A stretch of 64,000 nucleotides of DNA from Bacillota bacterium (lineage in GTDB: Bacteria; Bacillota; Clostridia; Christensenellales; UMGS416). Shown here piece after piece: positions 51,915 to 60,437 of this stretch (position 1 is the first letter of the stretch; each line of letters begins with the position of its first letter). The position numbers and the translations under genes were made by a program. The notes beneath the pieces were generated by a model that made no database searches, was not told the DNA's origin, and saw nothing but the letters and a program-made list of their open reading frames with translations. The stretch spans positions 496,001-560,000 of the forward strand of contig JAEYRH010000016.1 in the NCBI GenBank assembly GCA_023435705.1. The letters are read 5' to 3'.

Positions 51915-53129
51915 TTACTCCTCCGAACTGGAAAATTTCTGTTGCGCCAGGCTTTGGGCCATGGCGTAAACGGTCAGAAAGCTCTTGCCGGTGCGCTCCG
52001 CGATGCTGCGGCAGTCTTCATACTCCGGCGCGATCTTAGGGCCGGCCGGCCCTTGGGCAATTTTGATACGAACATCGCCCCATGGCATTTTCACTGCTTC
52101 GATCCTTCGTGGCAGTGTGGTGCGCCGGGCTTCGTAGCTGCGCACGCCCAACGTGGTGGTTTCCACGAGAATCGCCTGTTCCAAATCAGCCCGCTTGTCG
52201 TTGGCACAAATGGCTGTGAGCCGCTGGGCCGGACGGTTCTTCTTCATGATGATCGGTGTGTAGAAGGCGTCCAGCGCCCCGGCGGCAAACACCTGCTCCA
52301 AAGCGTAAGCCATCGCCTCGCCGGTCATATCATCGATGTTGCATTCGATCACGGTAACGGTCTGGGCCTCCCCCTCCCCATTGCTGCCAAGAAACACGCG
52401 GGCAGCATTGGGGAAGTCAAAATCCTTAAAGCCCAAGCCATAGCCGGCTTTCTCAATGGTCATCTGTGGCCGAGGGCCATAATCATCGGCGAACACGCGG
52501 GCAATCAACGCGCCGGTGGGCGTGGTGAGCTCGCTCATTGTGCCATCGGTATAGCTGGGCACGCCTATGAGCAGCTCAGCTGTGGCAGGCGCTGGCACCG
52601 GCATCAGGCCGTGGGCGCACTTCACACGGCCGGAGCCGGTGTTGAGCGGTGAAAAAACTATCCGGTCGGGCTTGAGCAGATCCAGGCAGATGCAAGACCC
52701 AACAATGTCCACGATGGAGTCCACCGCGCCAACCTCATGAAAGTGCACATCCTCCGGCGCAACGCCATGCACCTTGCCCTCAGCCTCAGCAAGCAAGCGA
52801 AACATCGCAGATGCCTTGTCCTTCACCGCCTGTGCCAGCTCTGACCCATTGATCAGCTCCAGAATGTCTGCAAGCCTGCGGTGGTGGTGATGGTGGTCAT
52901 GGTCGAGGCCCTCATGCTCGTGGTGATCATGTGCCAGATGCACGTGCACCGCCGTGCCGGTGATCCCAAGCTTTTTATCATTGTGAATGTGCAGTTCATA
53001 CTCCCCTGCCATGCCGAGCTTTTCAAGCTCTGCCATAAAAGCAGCACGATCCACGCCCAAGTCCAGCAGAGCGCCCAGTGTCATGTCGCCGCTGAGGCCC
53101 GCCGGACAATCAAAATAGAGTATCCTCAT
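51915..53129 (-). CDS. larC: LarC, nickel insertion protein for the nickel-pincer cofactor
   Basis: Inserts nickel into pyridinium-3,5-bisthiocarboxylic acid mononucleotide with CTP. The 404-residue protein begins ILYFDCPAGLSGDMTLGALLDLG, carries a His-rich stretch near residues 70-90 (HDHHEHEG, HDHHHHHRRL) that likely binds nickel, then VHFHEVGAVDSIVDIVGS and VIECNIDDMTGE. The gene is one uninterrupted frame; in some lactobacilli larC is split by a programmed frameshift. Its ATG overlaps the larB stop. Confidence 0.95.
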   Translation of the reverse strand: MRILYFDCPAGLSGDMTLGALLDLGVDRAAFMAELEKLGMAGEYELHIHNDKKLGITGTAVHVHLAHDHHEHEGLDHDHHHHHRRLADILELINGSELAQAVKDKASAMFRLLAEAEGKVHGVAPEDVHFHEVGAVDSIVDIVGSCICLDLLKPDRIVFSPLNTGSGRVKCAHGLMPVPAPATAELLIGVPSYTDGTMSELTTPTGALIARVFADDYGPRPQMTIEKAGYGLGFKDFDFPNAARVFLGSNGEGEAQTVTVIECNIDDMTGEAMAYALEQVFAAGALDAFYTPIIMKKNRPAQRLTAICANDKRADLEQAILVETTTLGVRSYEARRTTLPRRIEAVKMPWGDVRIKIAQGPAGPKIAPEYEDCRSIAERTGKSFLTVYAMAQSLAQQKFSSSEE

Positions 53130-53887
53130 TCTTCCCCCAGTTTATTAATCATCGACGCGAGGAACCCAGCGCCAAACCCGTTGTCGATATTGACAACCGA
53201 AACGCCGCTGGCGCAGCTGTTGAGCATCGTGAGCAGCGCTGAAAGCCCGCCGAAACTGGCTCCGTAACCTACGCTGGTGGGCACAGCGATCACAGGTTTA
53301 TCAACCAGACCAGCTACGACGCTGGCCAGTGCCCCCTCCATGCCGGCCACAGCCACAATGACACGGGCCGCACGGATGTCTTCCAGGCGGGCAAATAACC
53401 TGTGGATGCCGGCCACACCCACGTCATAAACGCGCAACACCTGGCTGCCGTTGGCTTCCGCCGTCATCGCGGCTTCCTCTGCCACAGGGATGTCGGCAGT
53501 GCCGCCGGTCACCACAGCTACGACACCCTTGGTCGGCACGATTTCGCGGCGCTTCACCAGAAAGCACCGTGCAGCCTCATGCCAGGTTGCGGTGTCCCCT
53601 GCCAGCTCCCGTACGGCCTCATAGGCCTCCGGTGTGGCGCGGGTGCCCATGATGTTGCTGTCGTCATGGGCCATCATTCGCTCCACGATGCCCCGAATTT
53701 GCGGGATTGTCTTGCCCTGGCAGAAAATCACTTCGGGGTAGCCGGTGCGGATAGCCCGATGGTGGTCAATCTTGGCAAAGCCGATGTCTTCAAAAGGCAG
53801 GCTGGACAGCGCCTTCATGCCATCTTCCACGGTCGTGGAGCCATCCTTGATGCCTTCCAGCAGTTTACGGATGTTTTCAGTTTCCAA
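53126..53887 (-). CDS. larB: LarB, nicotinate adenine dinucleotide carboxylase/hydrolase
   Basis: Carboxylates the pyridinium ring of NaAD in the first step of nickel-pincer cofactor synthesis. The 253-residue protein resembles PurE in its C-terminal half: VVTGGTADIPVAEEAAMTA, VAGMEGALASVVAGL, and IAVPTSVGYGASFGGLSALLTMLNSCA. The start is TTG, supported by AGGAGG 4 nt upstream. The gene overlaps larC by 4 bases. Confidence 0.95.
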   Translation of the reverse strand: METENIRKLLEGIKDGSTTVEDGMKALSSLPFEDIGFAKIDHHRAIRTGYPEVIFCQGKTIPQIRGIVERMMAHDDSNIMGTRATPEAYEAVRELAGDTATWHEAARCFLVKRREIVPTKGVVAVVTGGTADIPVAEEAAMTAEANGSQVLRVYDVGVAGIHRLFARLEDIRAARVIVAVAGMEGALASVVAGLVDKPVIAVPTSVGYGASFGGLSALLTMLNSCASGVSVVNIDNGFGAGFLASMINKLGEE

Positions 53888-53949
53888 AGAACCTCCTATT
53901 ATGGACCGGATTCCGACCCGGCCTGTGTTTTGAGTGCTAGTTCGTCACT

Positions 53950-54747
53950 TTATTCTGCCCTGTTCAGGCTGCCCATACGGTATCCATCCAAATCCAGCGC
54001 GATGAAATCAAAACCCAATGGCTTCAACGCCGCAAGCAAGGGCACCCTAGTATCATCATTCACAAGCAAATGCAGATCAACCAACGGAGCTTCGATGCGC
54101 GCCACGTTGCCGTGGAGCCGAACACGGCAGCCAGCAAAACCAAGGGCGATCAATGCATCCTCCGCCTTTTCAACGCGCCGGAGCACTTCCTCAGTGAGCT
54201 CTGTGCCATAAGGAATGCGAGATGCAAGGCATGCAGCAGCCGGTGCGCTCCAGTTTGGCAGGCCAAGTTCATGGGATTTCTCGCGGATCTCGGCTTTCGT
54301 TATGTCAGCCAGATCGAAAGGACTGACCACGCCCAATTCAATGGCAGCACGCTTGCCTGGCCTGTAGTCGCCCCGGTCGCTGGCGCTGGAGCCGTCCAGC
54401 AGAGCCGGATAACCCTCTTTCTGCGCCATAGCCTTGAGGGTGCCGAAGATGGCCTTTTTACAGTGGTAGCACCGGTCTTTGGGGTTTTCCCGCACTTCCT
54501 TTACATCAAGTGCGCCGACCTGTACTTCAACCAGCCGCGCCCCGCAAAGGCTTGCGATTTGCCTGGCGGCTTTGAGCTCCCTGGCCGGGTTGAGCAACGT
54601 TACAGCCGTGAGCGCCAACACATTGTCCGTGCCAAGCGCATCGACGCATAGCTGCAAAAGAAGGGCGCTGTCCACGCCGCCGGAAAAAGCGACCGCAACA
54701 CGCCCCTGCTCTTTGATGAGTTCGATGGCTTTGTTCCAAGATCCCAA
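53950..54747 (-). CDS. larE: LarE, sulfur-transfer protein for the nickel-pincer cofactor
   Basis: A PP-loop enzyme that adenylates the carboxylate and adds sulfur. The 265 residues include VAFSGGVDSALLLQL, CYHCKKAIFG and APAAACLASRIPYG, where family sulfur-donor or cluster cysteines lie. I cannot decide between the sacrificial-cysteine and the Fe-S type. The start codon appears to be TTG with a poor ribosome-binding site, since no ATG occurs in frame upstream. It lies 63 bp before larB and 57 bp after degV. Confidence 0.92.
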   Translation of the reverse strand: MGSWNKAIELIKEQGRVAVAFSGGVDSALLLQLCVDALGTDNVLALTAVTLLNPARELKAARQIASLCGARLVEVQVGALDVKEVRENPKDRCYHCKKAIFGTLKAMAQKEGYPALLDGSSASDRGDYRPGKRAAIELGVVSPFDLADITKAEIREKSHELGLPNWSAPAAACLASRIPYGTELTEEVLRRVEKAEDALIALGFAGCRVRLHGNVARIEAPLVDLHLLVNDDTRVPLLAALKPLGFDFIALDLDGYRMGSLNRAE

Positions 54748-54803
54748 ACCATTATCCCGATTGTGGATCGGTCTCCTTTTCGGTGGTATTTATATTTTGC
54801 CTG

Positions 54804-55658
54804 CTACTTCTCTACATAAAGCACGCCGATCGTGTTTGGCCCGCAGTGGCTGGCAATCACGGCGCCTGCATCTGTCTCGTGTATCTGTTCAAACAGGCCG
54901 GAAGTTTCCACAACAGATTTCACCGCCTGCACAATTTCCGGGTCGCAGGGTGTATGGGTGATGAACACATGCTTGCGGTCAGCGGTGCCGGCGGCGGCGA
55001 TAAGCACATCGGCAGCATACCGCTCAGCACAGCGCACAATGTTGCCGCGGTATTTCTTGTCCGGGCGCATGGAACCGTCAGCCACCACAATGGAGGGCTT
55101 CAGGCTTAGTGCGTTGGCACCGAAGGCCTGTAAGGCGCTGCAGCGGCCACCTCGATAAAGATACAACAGGGTATCAATGACGAAGCTGGCTCGCACCTTC
55201 GGCGCTGTCTGGCGGAGATGTGAAGCGATATCTGCCAGAGCCATGCCCTGTTCTATCAGTTCGCCGGCACGCAGCACAAGATGCCCGATTCCTGTTGAAA
55301 GGTTCATCGAATCCACCACTTCAATACGCCCGGCAGGAAAATCCTGCGCCGCGATGACGGCATTGGCCACAGTGGATGAAAGCATGGAAGAGATGCCGAC
55401 AAACAGGATGTCACAGCCGGCATCAATCCATGGAGCGAATGCTTCCTGATAATCAACAATGGATATGGCGGCCGTCTTCGGGGTTTGTTTGGTTTTGGCG
55501 GTATAGTCGAACAACTCCTGCACGGTGACATCGACGCCGTCTCTGCGGCTTGCATCGCCGAGATTCACATACAAAGGTATGATAGAAATATTATGGCGCT
55601 GGATGAGCTCAGGTGACAGGTCGCAAGTGCTGTCAGCTATGAGTTTGATCTTGTTCAC
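54804..55658 (-). CDS. DegV family fatty-acid-binding protein (second copy)
   Basis: A 284-residue DegV protein: IKLIADSTCDLSPEL, KTPKTAAISIVDYQEAF, FVGISSMLSSTVANA, DTLLYLYRGGRCSALQAFG and ASHCGPNTIGVLYVEK. It should bind a fatty acid for FakA. GTG at 55658 is chosen because GGGGAGG lies 7 nt upstream; the ATG six codons earlier overlaps that site. It heads the transcript ending in guaA. Confidence 0.93.
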   Translation of the reverse strand: MNKIKLIADSTCDLSPELIQRHNISIIPLYVNLGDASRRDGVDVTVQELFDYTAKTKQTPKTAAISIVDYQEAFAPWIDAGCDILFVGISSMLSSTVANAVIAAQDFPAGRIEVVDSMNLSTGIGHLVLRAGELIEQGMALADIASHLRQTAPKVRASFVIDTLLYLYRGGRCSALQAFGANALSLKPSIVVADGSMRPDKKYRGNIVRCAERYAADVLIAAAGTADRKHVFITHTPCDPEIVQAVKSVVETSGLFEQIHETDAGAVIASHCGPNTIGVLYVEK

Positions 55659-55891
55659 AGGATATCCTCCCCTCATGCAAAACCATTATATCACAACTTA
55701 GGAATGGGGAAAAAGATCATGCTTGAAAGATTCAATCCGGCTCTTTCTTGTTGGTGGATTTCTTAATGCCCCCTTAAGTATGCCAGAGTGCTCTACACAT
55801 CCAGTAAACTGGTTCAGGTGGCAGTTTGCTGGTCTCTTACGAATACATCGATCTCCTGCCGAATTTTGCCGGATTATAACATCTGCCTATA

Positions 55892-55920
55892 TTGACATCC
55901 GAAATCAAATATGCTAATGT
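55892..55920 (+). promoter_or_regulatory. Sigma-A promoter of the XRE-cupin/potABCD operon
   Basis: TTGACA and TAATGT with 17-bp spacing, 100 bp before the regulator start codon. Confidence 0.75.
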
Positions 55921-55926
55921 TTCTCG

Positions 55927-55947
55927 TTGTTTACTTTAAGTAAACAA
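55927..55947 (+). promoter_or_regulatory. Operator-like 21-bp palindrome
   Basis: Arms TTGTTTACTT and AAGTAAACAA are perfect inverted repeats around a single central T, placed right at the predicted transcription start. This is the expected position for autorepression by the adjacent XRE-cupin protein. Confidence 0.75.
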
Positions 55948-56019
55948 AAAGTAACCAAAGGCAAAACCACAGCATAACTAAACAAATTGTAACGGTTCAT
56001 CAAACAAGGCGGTAAGGAA

Positions 56020-56559
56020 ATGGACATCGGCGGCAAGATCAAGGGCCTCAGACTGATGCACGGCCTGACAATGGAGGACCTGGCTGACAGGACTGAGCTT
56101 TCCAAGGGCTTTATCAGCCAGTTGGAACGCAACCTGACCTCCCCCTCCATTTCCACGCTGATGGACATTTTGGCCTGCCTCGGCACCGATCTTAAGGATT
56201 TCTTCAGCGACGCGTCCGGCTCGCCCGTGGTGTTTGACAGTGAAGATGCCTTCGTGAAGGAAAACGCAGAAAGCGGCCACAGAATCGGCTGGTTGGTGCC
56301 CAACGCACAGAAAAACGCGATGGAGCCGATCCTTCTCACACTGGCACCAGGCGGTTCGTATGGCCCCCATGAACCCCATGCCGGCGAGGAATACGGCTAT
56401 GTGCTCACAGGCACCGTTACGCTGCTGCTGAACCGTCAGAAGCACCGGGTCAAACGCGGATCGTCGTTCTACTTCAAGTCCAGCATGAACCACGAAATCC
56501 AAAACACCGGAAAAACTGAGGCGAAAATCCTGTGGGTCGCCTGCCCCCCCAGTTTTTAG
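56020..56559 (+). CDS. XRE family regulator with cupin sensor domain
   Basis: 179 residues: an HTH_XRE domain (1-62; IKGLRLMHGLTMEDLADRTELSKGFISQLER) and a cupin (about 105-178; GGSYGPHEPHAGEEYGYVLTGTVTLLL). Such PuuR-like proteins commonly regulate polyamine transport or breakdown by sensing putrescine or spermidine. It leads the potABCD operon, 16 bp before potA, and probably represses it through the palindrome at 55927-55947. Confidence 0.93.
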   Translation: MDIGGKIKGLRLMHGLTMEDLADRTELSKGFISQLERNLTSPSISTLMDILACLGTDLKDFFSDASGSPVVFDSEDAFVKENAESGHRIGWLVPNAQKNAMEPILLTLAPGGSYGPHEPHAGEEYGYVLTGTVTLLLNRQKHRVKRGSSFYFKSSMNHEIQNTGKTEAKILWVACPPSF

Positions 56560-56575
56560 TGAAAGAGGACGACAT

Positions 56576-57631
56576 ATGGTCGAGAACACCCGCTTCATCG
56601 AATTGGTGGACATCACCAGGGCATATGACGAGGAAACCATCGCCCTGAACCACGTGAATTTATATATTCGGCGCAGGGAATTCCTGACACTGCTTGGCCC
56701 ATCGGGCTGTGGAAAGACCACGATGCTCCGCCTGATCGCGGGTTTCGATCACCCAACCGATGGCAAGATACTGATGGACGGCAAGGATATCACCGCCGTG
56801 CCCCCTCATCGCCGGCGTGTCAACACGGTGTTTCAACGTTATGCCCTATTCCCTCATATGAACGTGTTTGAAAACGTGGCTTTCGGCTTGAAGATCAAGA
56901 AGCTGGATGGGCCTGTGATTGCCAAGAAGGTTGCAGCAATGCTGGAGATGGTGGGCCTGAAGGGATATGAAAAGCGCAGCACAGACGCACTTTCCGGCGG
57001 GCAGCAGCAGCGGGTGGCCATCGCCCGTGCGTTGGTGAACGAGCCAGAGGTGCTGCTGCTCGATGAGCCTCTCGGTGCGCTGGACCTAAAAATGCGCAAG
57101 GACATGCAGGTGGAGCTCAAAAACATGCAGCAGGAGCTGGGCATCACCTTTCTGTATGTGACTCATGACCAAGAGGAAGCGCTGACGATGTCGGACACGG
57201 TCGTGGTGATGAACCATGGCAGGATCCAGCAGATCGGCACACCAATGGATATCTACAATGAGCCAAAGAACGCCTTTGTGGCAGACTTCATCGGCGAAAG
57301 CAACATCATCCCTGGCGAAATGGTGCAGGATAAACTGGTCAAGATCCTTGGCCGCACGCTCGATTGCGTGGACGGCGGCTTTACACCCAACGCCCCGGTG
57401 GAGGTTGTGATCCGACCGGAAGACATCTACCTGGTAGATGAATCCCACGGTGCGATCAAGGGCGTGGTGGAGAGTGTAATCTTCAAGGGTGTGCACTTTG
57501 AAATGCGCATTGATTGCGGAGAATTTACCTTCCTCGTTCATGACACATCAATGAAGCCCGAGGGGTGTGCTGTGGGCCTGATAGTGCGCCCGGAGGACAT
57601 CCATGTCATGGCGAAGGAGGTGTCTGGTTGA
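56576..57631 (+). CDS. potA: Spermidine/putrescine ABC transporter ATP-binding protein
   Basis: The 351-residue ATPase has Walker A GPSGCGKTT, signature LSGGQQQRVAIARAL, Walker B VLLLDEPLGALD, H-loop THDQEEA, and a C-terminal TOBE domain. It energises polyamine uptake through PotB and PotC. Its stop overlaps the TTG start of potB. Confidence 0.95.
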   Translation: MVENTRFIELVDITRAYDEETIALNHVNLYIRRREFLTLLGPSGCGKTTMLRLIAGFDHPTDGKILMDGKDITAVPPHRRRVNTVFQRYALFPHMNVFENVAFGLKIKKLDGPVIAKKVAAMLEMVGLKGYEKRSTDALSGGQQQRVAIARALVNEPEVLLLDEPLGALDLKMRKDMQVELKNMQQELGITFLYVTHDQEEALTMSDTVVVMNHGRIQQIGTPMDIYNEPKNAFVADFIGESNIIPGEMVQDKLVKILGRTLDCVDGGFTPNAPVEVVIRPEDIYLVDESHGAIKGVVESVIFKGVHFEMRIDCGEFTFLVHDTSMKPEGCAVGLIVRPEDIHVMAKEVSG

Positions 57632-58443
57632 GGATTAAATGGTTCGCTGCACCCTACATCGCCTGGATGATTGTGTTCACCGTCGCTCCATTGGGGTTGC
57701 TGGTTGGGTATTCTCTCACCGATGCAGGGGGCGCCTTTACCACAGAGAATTTCGTGAAGTTCTTTCAGGATCCCATCTTTATCTCCATCCTTCTCCGGTC
57801 GCTGTGGCTGGCGCTGCTCTGCACGGCGATCTGCCTGCTGATCGGCTACCCTGTGGCCTACATCCTGTCGCGCATGAAGGAAGGCGGCGTGCTGTCTGTG
57901 CTGTTTATCCTACCGATGTGGATGAACTTTTTGCTGCGCACTTATGCCTGGATGTCCATCCTGGAAAACACCGGCCTTGCCAACAAGCTTCTGATGGCGT
58001 TGGGCCTGGGGCAGGCCACGCTGCTCTATAACTCCAACGCCGTGCTGCTGGGCATGGTTTATAACTTCTTACCCTTTATGATCCTGCCGATCATGACCGT
58101 GCTCAGAAAGATGGATAAATCGCTGCTGGAAGCCGCCGGCGACCTGGGCGCCAACCCCTTTGAGACTTTCAAGCGGGTGATTGTGCCACTTTCTCTGCCC
58201 GGCGTGATATCCGGCATCACAATGGTGTTCATGCCGGCAGTGACCACATTTGTGATCTCCCGCCTGTTGGGTGGATCGCAGTTCATGCTGTTCGGTGATC
58301 TGATTGAGCAGCAATTCCTGCAGTCAAACAACGGAAACTTCGGCGCGGCGCTGTCAGTGATCATGATGGTGTTGATTTTGGTCAGCATGGCCGTGATGAA
58401 CCGCCTGGGCGGCTCTGAGGATGAAAGGGGGCAGTTGATTTGA
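57628..58443 (+). CDS. potB: Spermidine/putrescine ABC transporter permease PotB
   Basis: A 271-residue permease with six transmembrane segments and the EAA loop ESLLEAAGDLGANPFETFKRV-like stretch (KSLLEAAGDLGANPFETF). Start TTG overlaps the potA stop; AAGGAGGTG sits 5-6 nt upstream, and no ATG fits. Confidence 0.94.
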   Translation: MRIKWFAAPYIAWMIVFTVAPLGLLVGYSLTDAGGAFTTENFVKFFQDPIFISILLRSLWLALLCTAICLLIGYPVAYILSRMKEGGVLSVLFILPMWMNFLLRTYAWMSILENTGLANKLLMALGLGQATLLYNSNAVLLGMVYNFLPFMILPIMTVLRKMDKSLLEAAGDLGANPFETFKRVIVPLSLPGVISGITMVFMPAVTTFVISRLLGGSQFMLFGDLIEQQFLQSNNGNFGAALSVIMMVLILVSMAVMNRLGGSEDERGQLI

Positions 58444-59249
58444 CCAAACACAAGCTGCGCTCCATCTTCAAAAACGGTTATCTGGCCATGGTGCTGGCAT
58501 TTCTCTATTTGCCAATCCTCGTGATGATTTATCTGTCCTTCAGCAACTCCAAATCCAGGTCTGTATGGGGTGGCTTCACGCTGCAGTGGTACACCCATTT
58601 GTTTCAGAACGACATCATCATGGACGCATTAAGAAACACATTGGTGATCGCTGTATTATCAGCCGTGGTTGCAACCGTAATCGGCACAATGGCCGCCATT
58701 GGCATATTCGGCATGAAGCGTGGTGTCCGGACCGTCATCACCAACATCACCTATCTGCCGGTGATCAACCCTGATATCGTCACGGGTATCTCTTTGATGA
58801 TTCTCTTTATTTTCTTTCGTATGAACCTGGGATTCTGGACAATGCTGATGGCTCACATTGCCTTCAATATTCCATACGTGATTTTCTCAGTGATGCCCAA
58901 GCTCACACAGCTTGACCATCATGTGTATGAAGCCGCATTGGATCTGGGTGCTACGCCAGGGCAAGCATTATGGAAAATAATCCTTCCGGAAATCATGCCG
59001 GGCGTAATCACTGGATTCATCCTGGCATTCACACTGTCCATAGACGATTTTGTAATCAGTTTCTTCACATCCAATGATGTGCAGAACCTGTCCATCTACA
59101 TCTACTCTCAGGCGCGCAGAGGCATCAATCCATCGATCTATGCGCTGTCCACACTGATGTTCCTCACGGTGCTGGCGCTGCTGATCATCGTGAACCGCCG
59201 CTCGGCGCTGATCGCCGGAAAGGCCCAAAAGGTTAAGCAGGAAATTTGA
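58440..59249 (+). CDS. potC: Spermidine/putrescine ABC transporter permease PotC
   Basis: A 269-residue permease with six membrane segments, the N-terminal FLYLPILVMIYLSFSNS typical of PotC, and the EAA motif YEAALDLGATPGQALWKIILP. It starts with TTG overlapping the potB stop by 4 bases, preceded by AAAGGGGG. Confidence 0.94.
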   Translation: MTKHKLRSIFKNGYLAMVLAFLYLPILVMIYLSFSNSKSRSVWGGFTLQWYTHLFQNDIIMDALRNTLVIAVLSAVVATVIGTMAAIGIFGMKRGVRTVITNITYLPVINPDIVTGISLMILFIFFRMNLGFWTMLMAHIAFNIPYVIFSVMPKLTQLDHHVYEAALDLGATPGQALWKIILPEIMPGVITGFILAFTLSIDDFVISFFTSNDVQNLSIYIYSQARRGINPSIYALSTLMFLTVLALLIIVNRRSALIAGKAQKVKQEI

Positions 59250-59274
59250 CTATTTATTTAAAGGAGCACTGACC

Positions 59275-60354
59275 ATGAAGAGAATCCTGGGAATCGCGTT
59301 GGCCTGCCTGATGGTGCTGCCATTGCTGCTCATTGCCGGCTGCGGCAGCAGCCAGCAGCAAAAGGTGCTGTATGTGTATAACTGGGGCGACTACATCGAG
59401 GTGGACGATAACGGCGTGAGCCAGGTCCTGAAGGACTTCGAGGCGGAAACCGGGATCAAGGTGGTTTATTCCACGTTTGCTTCCAACGAGGAACTCTATG
59501 CCAAGCTCACCAAAAACAGCGGTCAGTATGACGTGATCGTGCCCTCTGACTACATGGTGGAACGCATGGCAAAAGCCGGATTGCTGGAAGAGATTGACAA
59601 GAGCAAGATCCCGAACTACGCAAACATCGACAAGGAATTTCAAAAGATGGCCTTCGACCCGGAGGGCAAATACTCCGTGCCTTATATGTGGGGCACCGTT
59701 GGTATTGTCTATAACAAGGCAATGGTGGAAGAGCCGGTGGACAGCTGGTCCATCCTTTGGAATGAGAAATACAGCAAGAAGCTCTTCATGTATGACAGCT
59801 CCCGCGACTCCATTTCCGTGGCGCTGCTCTATAAGGGTCTGAAGCCCAATTCCCAGGATGACGCAGAGCTTGCCCAAGCAGAGCAGGCGCTGATCGAACA
59901 GAAGCCTTTGGTGCTCTCTTACACGCTGGATGACACCCGCGATAAGATGCTGGCCAGTGAGGCTGCGATGGCGGTGGTGTATTCCGGTGACGCAGTGCTG
60001 ATTCAACAGGAGGCTGAGGCGGTCGGAAAGGAGTTCGGCTACAGCATCCCAAAAGAAGGCAGCAACATCTGGATGGACAGTCTGTGCATCGTAAAGGGAT
60101 CCAAGCACAAGACTGAGGCGGAAGCCTTCATCAACTTTCTGTGCAAACCGGAGATCTCCGCCCGTAATGCGGAATACATCTGCTACGCTCCGCCGATCAA
60201 GGCTGCCTATGAGCAGCTCTCCGACGAGCTGAAGGCGATCCCAGCCCTCTACCCCACCGAGGAGGAGAAAGCCCGTTGCACCTCTTATCGCGACCTGGGA
60301 GACTATAACGCGAAGTATGAAGAAGTGTGGCTGAGGGTCAAGGCAGCTCAGTAA
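59275..60354 (+). CDS. potD: Spermidine/putrescine-binding lipoprotein PotD
   Basis: The 359-residue extracytoplasmic binding protein has a lipoprotein signal (LLLIAGC) and the family start VLYVYNWGDYIEVDDNGV. The segments VPSDYMVERMAKAGLLEEID, YSVPYMWGTVGIVYN and WSILWNEKYSKK are usual for polyamine-binding PotD/PotF. It ends the operon before a strong terminator. Confidence 0.95.
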   Translation: MKRILGIALACLMVLPLLLIAGCGSSQQQKVLYVYNWGDYIEVDDNGVSQVLKDFEAETGIKVVYSTFASNEELYAKLTKNSGQYDVIVPSDYMVERMAKAGLLEEIDKSKIPNYANIDKEFQKMAFDPEGKYSVPYMWGTVGIVYNKAMVEEPVDSWSILWNEKYSKKLFMYDSSRDSISVALLYKGLKPNSQDDAELAQAEQALIEQKPLVLSYTLDDTRDKMLASEAAMAVVYSGDAVLIQQEAEAVGKEFGYSIPKEGSNIWMDSLCIVKGSKHKTEAEAFINFLCKPEISARNAEYICYAPPIKAAYEQLSDELKAIPALYPTEEEKARCTSYRDLGDYNAKYEEVWLRVKAAQ

Positions 60355-60385
60355 CCTGCATCGCATATGATTTCATAAGGAAGAC

Positions 60386-60421
60386 GAACCCCTGCAGAAT
60401 GCTGCAGGGGTTTGTGTTTTT
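60386..60421. terminator. Bidirectional terminator between potD and pyrG
   Basis: AACCCCTGCAG pairs with CTGCAGGGGTT around AATG, followed by TTTGTGTTTTT on the + strand. It also lies after the convergent pyrG. Confidence 0.92.
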
Positions 60422-60437
60422 ATGTGAGTAGGTGTAT

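Larger units (their letters stand above)
55659..56019. other. Divergent intergenic region between degV and the XRE-cupin gene
   Basis: No gene. The right third carries the promoter and operator-like palindrome listed separately; the left 200 bases show no clear riboswitch or repeat. Confidence 0.7.

Noticed and set aside
52870..52930. Short GGTGGTGAT repeats as a possible tandem repeat array
   Set aside because: They are only the His codons of the LarC His-rich stretch.
59254..60366. 370-codon - strand frame opposite potD
   Set aside because: Antisense shadow of a clear lipoprotein gene in an intact pot operon.
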